A stretch of 64,000 nucleotides of DNA from Diadema setosum. Its lineage: Eukaryota > Echinodermata > Echinoidea > Diadematoida > Diadematidae. The DNA is taken from assembly GCF_964275005.1 (NCBI RefSeq), contig NC_092688.1, forward strand, positions 47,795,748-47,859,747. The letters are read 5' to 3'. The notes under the pieces were generated by a model. That model did not search any database and was not told the origin of the DNA. It saw only the letters and a list, made by a program, of their open reading frames with translations. Both the position numbers and the translations under genes were made by a program. Positions within the stretch are counted from its first letter, which is position 1, and each line of letters starts with the position of its first letter. Below, in pieces: positions 25,516 to 37,242 of the stretch.

Positions 25516-26416
25516 AAAACACCTGGCTGATGTCATTCAACCCCAGCAAATGTTTCGTAGCTAGTGAGGTTTTGCCCCTCTCGATCCACAATGAATTGCA
25601 GCTACTACATCCATAACTCTGCTCTTCAAAAGTGTGAGTCTGTTAAATATCTTGGTGTCACGTTATCTAATGACTTCAAGTGGTCATCACATATCTCAGC
25701 AATCTCCATGAAAGCTAAACAGCTTGGTTTCATCCTGCACAACACAAGGTTCTTCCCTCAGTCATTCAGCTTTAATATAAGTCCCTTGTACGACCCCATT
25801 TAGAATATTGCTGTAGTGTCTGGGATCCACATATGGCCTCGGACATTCAAAAACTGGAAAAGATTCAACGCCAGGCAGCTCGCTTTGTCACAACTGATAA
25901 TTAAAGAACGAGCAGTGTGACCAGTATGATTAATAAGTTGAAATGGCCCAGCCTATCTTCACGACGTACTGTAAGCAGACTAACTATGGATGGTGTACAG
26001 AATCTGACATGAACGACTTCGTTGCAATTCATCCAGATACATTTTTCACAATCAACTCGTCTAAAACTAGGAAAAATCACGACATGTGCTTCCAAACATA
26101 CCGTCCCAGGGGCAACATCGACAAATTTGCATTTGCCCAGAGATCCATATCTGAGTGGAACAAACTTCCAAGCTCTGTGACTGTGTAGTCTGTACTGTAG
26201 TTTGTGCAGTCTCACCTGAGGAGCTCCTTAATAAGGAGCTCCTTAATAAGGAGCTCTTATTAAGTTAATGACCCACCTGGGCACCTTAAAATCACACCTT
26301 GTGATTAAGCCCACACCCCTCCTCTCATCGTGTACACAAGTTGTATTCATCTTCGTGATAGGCTGTATTTTATAGCCCTTTGAAGATTATAGAAGAAGAA
26401 GAAGAAGAAGAAGAAG
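25516..26416 (+). pseudogene. Non-LTR retrotransposon reverse transcriptase remnant
   Basis: Broken frames carry typical non-LTR (CR1/Jockey-like) C-terminal reverse transcriptase words: ENTWLMSFNPSKC (from 25516), VKYLGVTLSNDFKWSSHI (about 25648-25700), VRPHLEYCCSVWDPHM..IQKLEKIQRQAARFV (about 25789-25895) and a terminal SISEWNKLPSSV (about 26146-26182). The frame changes several times and stops interrupt it, so the copy is dead. A (GAA)n run at about 26388-26416 looks like the simple-repeat tail that such elements carry. It lies in the presumed 5' UTR intron of CD2BP2, on the opposite strand. Confidence 0.8.
26219..26268. repeat. Tandem palindromic GGAGCTCCTTAATAA units
   Basis: The 16-bp unit GGAGCTCCTTAATAA(G) recurs about three times, and each unit contains GAGCTC and TTAATAAGG self-complementary parts. 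It sits about 30 bp after the end of the reverse transcriptase remnant, within the 3' part of that element. It could form small hairpins. No function can be assigned. Confidence 0.55.
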
Positions 26417-26696
26417 AGTCTAACACAAGACAGCTCGACAGTCTACAGCCAGCCACAGCCTCACGGGGTCTACACATAATTACAAGTAACGAGTCACAAT
26501 ACACATAAGGAAGCATGTGGGACTACGCAAATATAGCTAGTTCACACTTGCAAGTGATCATTTTTGGTGTCTAGTTGAGTTAATTTTATGAGTACATCCG
26601 TGTGCTTTATTTCTCAATTGCAAAAAGTTTGTTGAGGAATAATGCTCTTCTAGTGGCATAGAGATTATTAACATATGTATCATTAACACTGCTTAC

Positions 26697-26800
26697 CTGT
26701 TAGCTGTTGCCGGTCGTTTGAATTTAGATCTAGACTAGAACTCTAGACGAACTTTCGCTCAGCAGTCGCGTTTTTGGTGTCACCTTGTTCACTATTATGA
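26697..26800 (-). other. CD2BP2: Candidate 5' UTR exon of CD2BP2
   Basis: On the minus strand the sequence ending ..CAACAGCTAACAG/GTAAGCAGTG is a near-consensus 5' splice site with its GT at 26695-26696. Together with the 3' splice site 14 nt upstream of the CD2BP2 ATG, it suggests a noncoding first exon starting somewhere near 26.75-26.85 kb. The 5' end is not defined by the sequence. Only transcript data can confirm it. Confidence 0.35.
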
Positions 26801-27152
26801 CACTATTATGTTTCCTTGTATTGCATTTATCTAATAAATGATGTATAAAGTATAAATAAAATATGTCAAGTAATACATAGCAAAATTTTTGATGGCAAAT
26901 AATTTTTTAAATAAAAAATGGGCAAATTTTTGTATAGAATAATAATAAATCTTATTCCGTGACCATTGCTAGCTAGCTGTCACATGTCGTCTGCTCGTTA
27001 AGCCGCACTGTGTGTAGAGTTCTGTGGTTCAAGCTCGGCCGAAAGTTGTGCGAACTTCAATCTTCATTTGTGCAATGTGCCAAGGTATCCGATTCGGTAA
27101 AGTTCACTGGTCCTGACTTTGGACATTGGCGATTCAACTGTGAAGAAATGAA
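26800..27152. promoter_or_regulatory. Putative divergent promoter between CD2BP2 and the 27-36 kb gene
   Basis: The first exon of the plus-strand gene starts translation at 27153, and the candidate CD2BP2 noncoding exon runs leftwards from about 26.8 kb. The 250-350 bp between them would hold both start sites. The segment has no obvious TATA box. It contains CGTCTGCTCGTTAAGCCGC and GCTCGGCCG, a modest rise in CpG compared with the AT-rich surroundings. This is an inference from gene layout. Confidence 0.35.
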
Positions 27153-30100
27153 ATGGATGAATCAAAGGATTCAACAGGAACACAGTCAGTTCCTACAATT
27201 TCATTCGATTCCAAATGTACGAGTACAATTGCCGAGGAGAACAGTTGCAGCAGCAGTAGCATTGCCAGTAGCGTCATTTCAGGCTCAACTGAATCTGACT
27301 GCACGCCGTCCCCGTTGCTCCTCGATGGACTTCAGTTGTAAGTAAATTTACATCACTAACGTTAACTAGGCCTAAGTGTTTAGTATTAGTGTTAGAAACC
27401 TCTAGACCCTACATGTACAACATGATGTAGATGTACTTGTAAAAATGAGAACCTTGACAATCAGAATGAGTTTAGCAGTGACAATTCAATTAGGCTAAAG
27501 ACTGAGTCCGAAGAAGAAACACAAGACGTTCAAGGGGCTACTAGAAAGATCTAGTACTAGTAGTATGGTAGGGGTCCAACCCACCGACCGGGTCCATAAC
27601 GACCGACCGCGCATTATAATGGCATTGCGCGTACAGAAAGAAAATGTACGCATGGGACTACGCGCAACGGTGTTCGATTCTTCACTGGGCTACGCTACCG
27701 AGTAAAATGTGGCGAAAACAACTAAGTATTCCCTCTAAATTACCGAAATGTAGCAAAATCGAATAAGGTTTATCGTGTAACTACATATAACTAGGCCTAC
27801 CTTTGCTGACTCGTTGTTAGATGCAGAGTATCCTTCCGTAATAAATTTGACGATTTTGACCGCAAAATTGTCACCGCCGCTTGTACCATCATGCACACAC
27901 GTTACACATACACATGACATAAACATTTTGTCGCCCGCTACGACCGTACGAGTTGATGCAGAAACGAGAAATGAATGTGAAAAAACAAACCGACTCATCT
28001 AATTTATTTCAATTACGATGAAAAGTTTCCTAATGAAAATCAAGTCAAATTCATCAAACAGTCCTTCAAAAGTAATATCGAAGGATTCAAAATATATTCA
28101 AATATTATTGGGGAAAAAAATTATGACTAGAAAAAAACAGCAGCTTGTCGAAAAAACGCGTTTAAATACGCTTTATACGTATTGTCAATAGAGGGCGGGG
28201 TGGTCGGTCGATATGAGCCCGGCAACTGAGTGCGGAAAAAATGACACCCCACGCGTTCGAAGCCGCCATCTAGAGCGCGTACCTCAGATCGCATTTTCAG
28301 TGCGAGCTTGTGAATCCGGAGTATTTTCTCCACACGTGAGTAAAATTTCAGGCAAATTGTGAGATTTTTCACGTTTCTATTGATAGAAAAACGTTAGGTG
28401 TCCGATATTATGAACACCCAACCATACTAGCAGTAGGTCCATAATACTTAATAGTTGGTCTAGTTGTAGTTGAATGAAGTAACGTAGAACACAATCTAAC
28501 GTTTAGATTTTCTGTCAATCGAACACTCCAGTCTCCAGTCTAGACCCAATTTTGATAAAAATGGGGAGCAAACTGAGCGAGAAAAACAAACAAACAACAA
28601 CTAACATTAGGCCCTAGATCAAGTAAGACTAAGAATATCTAACGTTAGATCTGACTAGAATCTATCAACTGTTATAGATACATTGTATTACATCTGCAGT
28701 TCAAACAATTGGTTCATTACATTTTAATCTTTTTAATGTGTTCAATGATTTTTTTCTCGTTTGTTTGGTGCATGTTAACCTAGTTTGACTTATAAACTAA
28801 AAAAATGATAATGTTGTAACATGAATTCTAACACGTTAATAATGTCTTGGCACTTCCATTTGATTTCTTTTGAGCATATCATTTGACTTTTTTTTTTTTC
28901 AGAATGTTACTGATAGCGTTATCATTACCATCATCATCATTTGTTCCTTGTACTGTAGCCTGACAAGAAAATTTGGAACCTGCAGTTCATCTGGTGGGAA
29001 CCACACTGAAAATGGTGAGATGTCTCTTTTCTTACCAACAAATTCTGATGTGGAAGGAATAGCTGGAGTTAATATGATGCAAAGGTCTCAAAATTGCATT
29101 CAATATTGCAATAGTGATGAATGGAAATGCCGATATCAGTTTAATAGCTAGCTTGATCATGACAAAGTGGAGGGGGGGGGGGGGGGATTGCATGCATCGT
29201 AGAACTTTTTATTGTAGATCTTATGACTACCAGCCACCAGATATTCAATGCATGCATTAAATGTTTACAAGAAAGACTGCCTTTTATTTTAGACTATATA
29301 AAGAGGGTAATTACCCTCTCTAAAATATATTGCTTTGTATGATCTACATATCGGTACTTCAAGCTTAGTACATTTGCTACATAGCATTTTACTCTGAAGT
29401 CTGAAAGGACAGCTGACAGGTTATTTTTTTAGGTAAAAGGAATACTGTATAATGAAAAGGTACTCACTATGAATCAATGGATTTTTTTTTTCCCCCAAGG
29501 AAAAATTGTTTGAAGAAGCTAACAATGTGGTCCAAGATCATTTGACTGATTATTAAATGTTTTTTTCATTCCCTTAGATGGAGACAACTTAGATAGTACT
29601 TCTTGTTCAGAATCTCTTCTGGAACCTGTGAAAAGGTGAGATGTGTGTGTACAAATGATGTTTTGTTTCAATTTGGTTGTCAGATACAACTGCATGTATA
29701 GATAGAAAAGTTAAATGCAAATGCTGCATTGTACGAGCTGTCTTGAAAACTCTAACAACAGGCCACTGTCATTGACTTTTATAAACCCTTAAAGACATTA
29801 TTTAAAATACTAGGGTTAGAAATCATCAAACTTTGCAGATAAGCTGTAAGCTCATGTTTAAATGCAAAAAGAAAAGAAAAGAAAAGAAAAGAAAAGAAAA
29901 GAAAAGAAATTAAAAGAAAAAAAAAGAAAAGAAATCCAGCATAAAAATATTTCAAGAATGGTGTTTGAAATCTATATCAAGAGATCTATGAGCAAATATC
30001 ACCATGCTGATGAAATGTTTCCTGAATGGCTTATTCTAATACAACTGTCTTTGAGAAATACTCATATGATAACCAGTTACTCAGAGATTTTCACTTTTTG

Positions 30101-33100
30101 TAGCATTTAGTGTTTATTTTTCACTCTAGTTCCTTTTCTTAGCTTCATATTTACACAATATTGGAGACTCTGGTAGCATGTGGAAATTTGTCAAACTGGG
30201 AACATTATTATAAAACAGTTTCTTTGTGTTTGCTTGCTTTTGCTGCACAACAGATAATCTGGCAATTTTCAGTGCAAGTTACAAACTAGTAATGATGACA
30301 TCAGTGAGTTGGAACTTCACAGACTATGGGCATGGCATTTATTCTATCCTCATAGCTACAATTCATCTTGGCCAGAGTTTTGGCTGTTGCTACTTACAGA
30401 TAGCAGACCATTTGTACTGACATTGTTTGGAAGCTTGTAATGCTAATTTAATGTTCTATTTCAAGTCAGTTCTATAAGAAATTACTAAAGAGTATGATTT
30501 TAATTGTGGTCAGATATTTTGGTTATTGAGGAACTCCCCCGTTGATTTATATCTGTTGACTTGTTTTCATTTGATAATTACTGGCTTTCAGAATCCAGGA
30601 TGGTGCTCTTTTACAAGCAGAAAAGCCTCTTTCTAATGGCAGCCCAGTGTTTTCATGGAACCAAGTGCAAAAGTTGACATGGAGATCTCACATATCTGAG
30701 GCAGCTATTCTTGTAGAAGACAATGAAATTGTGTCAAACCAGGAGCCCCTTTCAAGTCCCCTGAAACCTCCCTCACTGCGAGCAACAGATGGTGTGTCTG
30801 TTGTTGTGGAAGAAGCAAAGTTGCCAGGAACAGAAAATGTGAGTGAGTCAAACCAGATACAAAGGTTTGATGTTTATGAGGACTCTGACCACCCAATATG
30901 TCCTGCAGTGGACAGTGAGGCCCTTTTGTGTCCAAGACTGCTCCATCAACAGCTTGTTCGTGATAGTAACATGGCTATCTCTGATAGTAAAGTTAGTCAC
31001 CCAACTTTAGACAGACATCTCAATTCTGATGAAATAAGGTGCACAGAAGTGCCTTCTGAGAAAGAGTCACGGGATGGGGGAGATCAGCTAGTTCCTTCTC
31101 CCAAGCAGATGACTAAGAGCACAACCTCAGAGAGGGGCCCAGTCCTGTGGGACTCAGATGATGTAACCCAGATTGATGGGAGCGCCTCCATGTTTTCTGA
31201 CTCCAGTTTCATCAAGTCTTCTATGGATAATGTGCTAAAACTTGGGGATAATCAGTCACTGACTTCTTCCAAGGAGACCTGGTACAATAGAGACTGTGAT
31301 GTTGGAGAAATGAGTGGACCGCCTAGCATCAGTGGAGATTGTTCTGGAGATGGCATAGCTTTTGGGAGGACAGAAGGTGGTAGGACCAAGTCCATGGCAG
31401 GAACCTCATACCATGAATCTGGAAAAGGACATAGTTTGACCTCATCTCTGCAAAGTAGACAATGTTTGGAGGATAAAGAGGCAGACCTAAGTGCTCTTAA
31501 CTCAGATAATGGATTGTCTCAAAACTGTTTCAAGTCCACATCGGGACCGTGCAGGGTTGATCATTGCAAAGAAGATGCTGATAAACATTTAGAACAAAAT
31601 CAGGAAGAAACAAATGTTGCTGATTCCTCTATTGGCGAGGTTGATAATGGAAGACAAATGGCTAAAAGTGTTGGAGGAAGAAAAAGGAAAAAGTGTACAA
31701 GCACTAGAGAAGATGCAAAAGTAAAGGAAGATTGTTGTAGCAAAGCTACCAAATGTAGGAAGAAGGTTAATGAAAGGAAGGAAATTGGAAGACTTGGTGT
31801 TTCTTCAACTGAGCAAAGTTCAACAGCTGGTTCAGCAAGGAGTATGCGACAGAATGCGGCAGTCAGCAGAGCAGACAAGTTGGTGTGTATTCTTTAGTTT
31901 ACTGATGCTCTACTAGTATATACTGATGATAAAGACAATTTCAATAGTAGATAACCAAATGTAGAGTCTGAACATTTGTGAGATAGTATATGGGTGCAGA
32001 ACTGGCTCCTATTTCTAGATTACAATTACTGGTAGATGTTCAAATCAGCCAATGAAAGAAATGAATATAAGATGTCAGAATCGTAGAGTGCAGTGTTTTT
32101 GGCAATGCCTTTATTCCATTTTGTTTATTTTGTGCAATGTCTTCCAGCTATATGATTCTCAATATTTTTTTCGTGTCTAGAAATGCTTCCTAATTACTCT
32201 GGTAGGTATTGGGATATTATCGGACATTGTGAAGATTTAAACCAAATTCAAGAAATGCATATTTACAAATTTGCAAATTTGTTGTATGAGAATACCAGTA
32301 AGTGCAAACTCTTTGGCTTAATGTCTATGTTCTTACTTTGTGTTAGGTGTGTGTGAAATGATAGCACACAACATTTCTATCATGTCATGTCTTCGTCTTT
32401 TTTGATTTATTTTTCCTTCAGATTCACAGCAACATTACAACACTGGCAAAGCGGCTGAAGAGATTGTCTTGGAACCAAGCAAAAATTGAGAAAGATCTCA
32501 GACAGCCTGAGATATCCTGTAAAGGTACTTTGCAACAAATTTTCTGCTTTACAGTGTTTAATGTTTTACATCCTGATGAGGGGAAATTTTGTGATTTACT
32601 TTTAAGAGATGTATCATCCAAAATACAAATCTCTCAAAGGATACACCACGTCTCCCTTTTTACGTCATGAGTTCGAAGAAGATATATCAAAGAGACAAAA
32701 GTATCGGTCTTTGTAGAAAAAAAAAGTCATAAAAAACAGTAGTAATGATTTATGTCATTTCACAATGTGCTTATTAACATGCAAATGATTACAGAGGTTA
32801 AAAAGAGCATGGGCTAAGAGTATCATCAATATATAATGCAGATGTTTCATGTGCATTGTGTGGCATCAAAATCAAGGTGATACACTGTGGCATACCAGCA
32901 TATAGAGTTAAAAGACATCCAACACCTTCCATGAAAACAAACACAGTTCTTGCAAAAGAGTGTTGATATATCAGTTGTTATAAAGACAGAGTACAATGCT
33001 TGAAATGGCAGAGCTTGACTCTGCATGGGTATATAAACAATGAGAATTAATGTCATGTGGTATGGTTCATATTTCTCTAGAGGGAACTAGGATTGGAAAG

Positions 33101-36100
33101 CAAATGCGTAGTGCCCACAACACTCTTCGGCAGATAACAGATGAAATCACCCAGATCAAGGAGGATCTACTTCAAACTCTTGAGAGCATCAGGTTGATCC
33201 ACAGTCAGGGGACTCACAGAAAGTTCCTTCACACTGAGATGAGTGAAGTGGAGGAGCTGCAACAGAGTCTTTACAGGCAGCTGAAAGTGCACAGAGGCCT
33301 TGCATGCACTCTTCAAGCCATACTCCTCAAGCTCAAGTCCAGTCCAAGAAAGGAAGTGAGGAAAAGAGAACTTGAGGGAGGAATACCGAAGAGGGCATGT
33401 TCTTCTCATACACAGAACAGTGAAGTCACAAGTTTAGTGGTGAGCCTTAGACTTTGAACAGTAGTAAAATTTACACATTTTGTCCTTTTTTTGGCACATG
33501 ATCTACAGCATTTGCTTCCACTATGATAAAAATGACACTTACTTTCTGTTACATTACTCCCCTGTAGTTAAATGTTAAGAAATAAAAGTGATTGCTTGCT
33601 AATTAGTCCCTTTGGAACCACAGAATTGCTATGGTAATGATCAAGATGAGAAAAGTGCACATTAAAACGAACTAGTATTCTGGGTTAAGATATCCCCATG
33701 TTCATATCTCGTGAAGATAGCACCACAAAAGTGGGCTAAAAAAACTACAACGCACAAACATACAAAAAACAGAGCTTCAAGCTGGAATTTGAAGTAATGT
33801 CACTGATTGCCTTTTTGCTTTATCTGTTGCACTTCAGTTTACTAAAATGGCTTCTTAAAGGTCCAGTTTACCTTTGGGAGCAGTGATTTCAAAAATGTTC
33901 AAGATATCACATTTGATGCATATGAGTAGGTCTGTTGTATCACAAAACATCCTACCATATGAAATTTTTGCAATAAAGCCTAAAATACGAGGAGATATCA
34001 GCATTTTTCTCAATAAACCATAACTGTATACGGTTTAGTCTGGAAGCATTCTTATTAAAACTATTGTTCACATTTTGTGTATTTAACAATACTTAACATC
34101 GATTATATGGATTCAAATTTTTACAGTGGTTGTTTCTATCCCTAACTCACATTTTAGAACAATTTTAAAGCACTAATATTGGGTTTCTGTTTCATCTGCA
34201 AATGGTAAATTATGCCTTTAATAAGGTATAAACTTATATTACTTATGTTAAAAAATGGAATATCTTTACAGCACGTGCAGTTTGTTGTTACATCATTTGA
34301 CAAGTATCATACTAGTAGCTAGTGTGGATAACACCACTGGAAACATAAAAGCGTGCATTCAGTGTGAATGATCATGTGTTTTGCGTTTCCTTGGCCTTGA
34401 AATTGCTGTCTATTGTGTTTATTATTCATTTGTCTAATGTTTCATTCCAGCAGTCTGTACCACAAACATCAGACAGAGATGATAGCATGAGATGGCAGAG
34501 CAGTTTGCTGAAGGAACTCATGACCACTCTGGATGAATCTGCAGGGGCTCTGTTGGTCAGGTTCATGTCTATGCTTCAGGAAAAAGAACACAGCTCCAAC
34601 ACTGAAGATAGGAACAGGAGTGAGTCTGATCGTACAATTGACACATCTCGGCACTATGGTGATAGGTGCCCAGTAGGAAAGACAGGTGAAGATAAGGGGC
34701 TCCTTCCGGCTTCCACCTATAATGCCCTGCATGAAGAAGGACAGCTGGCAGTCACTCCAATATCTGATGAGGCTGGAGATTCAGTGAATGAAGGAGGAGA
34801 TGGGTGTAGTCCATTCCCAATGGCAGATGAATGTTCTTCAAGTGAGGATGAAGCAGAACTAGAGCAAAGGAGCATCACATCTCATGGTGTAGATGTCCCT
34901 ACTGGGGACTCACGAGACTGCATGAGAGCACCAACAATACATTCATTGGACACAAACCAACACAGGAGTGTAATAAAGCCTGGAATTTCAAGTAGAGGTG
35001 TGACAAGAAATATGTCAGAGGGGAAAGGTTCTACTGCAGCCCGTGGTATGGAGCATCTTGGTGCAAGTAAAACACACTTAGGAATAGTTTTCTCCAAGGC
35101 ATCATCAGCATCTACTGCAGAGGAAATGTCTAAGTCCCCCTCTACAAGTGACAATTACACAAAGTCACCCATTTCAAATGCAAAATTGGACCAAGAGTAC
35201 TTGAAACCAATTGCAACAAGACTTGTTACTCTACCAAGTCCAGCTGGCCATCAAACTGTCAGCAAGACTTCAATGAGTTCAAACAGTGCATTCTGCACAA
35301 TGCATGTTTCAAGCTTTTCACCGCCTGATAACAATGCCAGACTAAATCCAAAGACCATTTCCATCTTGAGAACCAGCACAGGATCTACAGCAGTGGCTAA
35401 TGAAGCCAACATCAGCGGTGTACCTATCTCTGCAGCTTCAACAGCCGTAGATACAAGTGTTCAACCAGCACAAAACAGAAGTGGTGGCAGGCTACAATCG
35501 AAGGAAGCAGGTTTCTTGTCCACAGACTCTATACACCCTTTGACTGTCACAACACTTCAAAAGATATCAGCCTGTGAGCCCTTACAATGGTCTGGAGAGC
35601 GATTGATGCAATCTGAAAGAGAGTCAGGTGATGGAACCATCGGCAAACACACCTCAGGATATCGAGGATTTGCATCACATAGCACTGGTATGAAGAAGTG
35701 CTCTACTGAGGCACCTACCAACGCACCCACTGCAACATCGTTACACAGTGAGACAATCTACTGCATGTCGATTCAGCAGAATACTGCCAGTCTCCAAGAG
35801 AAAGACAGGACTTCTCTGCATAGCCACCGCACCCAAGCCATGCCTTCTAAACTGCCAGACATGGCATCCCTAAAGAAGGTTTGTGTTATTTTATGGATAT
35901 ATGTTTGCTCATGCTGACTTCTCCTTAATTCATATTTTGCTGTGGCGATACAATTGACTCTTGCTCTTATCACGATTAGGACAGCTCATTCATTTATGTA
36001 TATTTTAAGTGTTTCTGTGATTGAGCCAGGTGCTTTCATTTTTTTTTTTTTTTTTTGGTAAACAGGTCAATTCTAATAGAGTGCAGTCCCACTGTGACGA

Positions 36101-36608
36101 ACATGGTTTTAATGAAACTACACATTGGGAGTCGCCTGTATACCCAAGCTACAATGGAATTGATAAAGATGATATGCATATTACATGGCTGTGTTCGATT
36201 TCATAGAAATATGCACAAACTGTAAATGTCCATGAATTTAATCTATAAACTCCAACGTATTGAACATTGTATGTTACAAGGCGCAGTAGTGTAAAATGAT
36301 ATGTTGTGGTGCCATCTAAGTAGAAGTCGTATCTTATGCTCTGATCTCTGCATGTTTATCATTGTATGCTGTGTTCACCATTGTTGCTATGTAAATGTTT
36401 ATGGTATTGTTTTAAATACCTTTACCATACCTGTTACCTTTACAGCGAGCCCTTCTACTTCTTCTTTTGTTTTTTTCAGGTCTATCTCATCGATGAAAAT
36501 GAGCTCTTTCCTTACACCCAGGTTCTGCCCAGAGAATTTTGGACAAATGATGATATCATCGACCTTGAGTTCCCTGGAGGTTTGTTTGAAGACATCAACG
36601 TGTGGTAG
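27153..36608 (+). CDS. Unrecognised Ser-rich coiled-coil protein, about 1202 aa (eight exons)
   Basis: Coding exons are 27153-27337, 28959-29014, 29578-29635, 30592-31882, 32422-32524, 33081-33439, 34451-35878 and 36480-36608. All junctions are GT-AG and the frame stays open throughout. I do not recognise the protein. It has an N-terminal Ser/Thr-rich region (1-60) and a long acidic, Ser-rich exon 4 (101-530) ending in basic clusters GGRKRKK (from about 461) and KCRKK, which could be nuclear localisation signals. A helical, coiled-coil-like part follows (about 531-650: ITTLAKRLKRLSWNQAKIEKDL, then MRSAHNTLRQITDEITQIKEDL). A second disordered Ser/Thr-rich region occupies exon 7 (685-1160), and the compact C terminus contains PREFWTNDDIIDLEFPGG. 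This layout suggests a nuclear scaffold, by inference only. Start choice: an in-frame ATG before a Ser-rich exon with a good GTAAGT donor; an upstream start is possible. Confidence 0.75.
29862..29935. repeat. (AAAAG)n microsatellite
   Basis: Imperfect AAAAG repeats run for about 70 bp within intron 3 of the large plus-strand gene and create a lysine/glutamate false frame. No function is implied. Confidence 0.85.
33855..34221. repeat. TTAA-bounded inverted-repeat MITE
   Basis: The left end is TTAA-AGGTCCAGTTTACC and the right end is GGTAAATTATGCCT-TTAA. Inner segments match less well. It lies in the intron between exons 6 and 7 of the large plus-strand gene. The TTAA-AGG termini place it with the elements at 1007, 18348 and 39599. 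Confidence 0.65.
36066..36206 (+). CDS. Possible alternative terminal exon of the 27-36 kb gene
   Basis: A T-rich tract followed by GTAAACAG forms a strong 3' splice site at 36065. The frame set by exon 7 continues from it for 46 codons (VNSNRVQSHCDEHGFNE.. to LCSIS) and stops at 36204-36206. It would replace the last exon at 36480-36608, into which exon 7 can also splice directly in the same phase. The exon 7 donor (AAG/GTTTGT) is weak, which fits regulated use. The peptide has no recognisable domain, so the exon could also be spurious. Confidence 0.35.
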   Translation, partial: VNSNRVQSHCDEHGFNETTHWESPVYPSYNGIDKDDMHITWLCSIS

Positions 36609-37026
36609 AAGTGAATAGCCCTTATTTTAGATTATCAAGAAGGATTCATTTTCATGTTCAAACGACTGTAGTGCTGACGCTTGCGAAGATGTGTAGCCTT
36701 CGATGCACATACAGACTCTCATTCACAAAGTATAACTTAATGACTGAAGTTATTGGTTAGATTTGTTTTTCTAAATCTCAGATACTAGATAAGTTACCAA
36801 TTCGAAAGCTTTTCCTGCAAGTAAAGCTCTTCAACTTACAAACAAATTAAGAATCTGCTGTACAATCACTTCGATCAGCTTGAAGCCTTTTGTTATTTTG
36901 ACAAGTTTTGGGTCTCTGCTGGGGGTTTATTCATACTACTCGATTCTTGGCCCTATGTAGGGGACATGTTCATTGCAATCAATCCCAAATTTGTTTTGAG
37001 AATCATCTTGTATGAATAGTTCTTGA

Positions 37027-37242
37027 TACTATTGTAAAAGTGGAATTTTCCCGCGGTATGAAAATTTTCATGCATTTCGTGCAACCAGACGCTAGCGTGA
37101 AATAGAAGCACGCAAATATTTTTGTATGCCATATGTTCCAGTAGTTAATGTCCTGATTCCGTGGAATTAAAAACACTCAAAATCCATCTTACCCAGCCAA
37201 GTTCCAAAAATTACTTATGCGAAAATATCCACTTTTACAGTA
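37027..37242. repeat. Mariner-like MITE with TACTGTAAAAG ends
   Basis: The left end is TACTATTGTAAAAGTGGA and the right end is TCCACTTTTACAGTA, near-perfect terminal inverted repeats with TA at both edges. The inner words GAAAATTTTCATGC and GCGAAAATA are also partly inverted. It lies about 420 bp after the stop codon of the large plus-strand gene, so it may be part of its 3' UTR. Confidence 0.7.

Larger units (their letters stand above)
23441..26696. other. Probable 5' UTR intron of CD2BP2, repeat-rich
   Basis: The stretch lies between a plausible minus-strand 3' splice site (CTTTTTGAAG, AG at 23441-23442) and a strong minus-strand 5' splice site (ACAG/GTAAGC, GT at 26695-26696). It holds a GTGGGAGA-repeated segment (about 23960-24070), a CACCGTGGGAGGGGGG repeat fragment (about 24868-24950) and retrotransposon remnants listed separately. 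I see no independent gene. Confidence 0.4.

Noticed and set aside
27010-27345. 111-aa frame overlapping exon 1 of the large plus-strand gene
   Set aside because: Its frame cannot be joined to the downstream exons without a stop. The overlapping frame from 27153 has the right phase and a Ser-rich composition like the rest of the protein.
28180-28335. Minus-strand ATGGCGGCTTCGAACGCG with good start context, and a plus-strand CACGTGAGT donor nearby
   Set aside because: The minus-strand frame runs only about 35 codons to a stop, with no plausible splice partner. It lies in intron 1 of the plus-strand gene and the peptide has no recognisable features. An unannotated first exon cannot be excluded.
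28903-29014. Alternative acceptor at 28902 (long T tract, CAG) for exon 2 of the large gene
   Set aside because: With the exon 1 donor at 27338 this acceptor leads to an in-frame TGA within about 20 codons. The acceptor at 28958 keeps the frame open.
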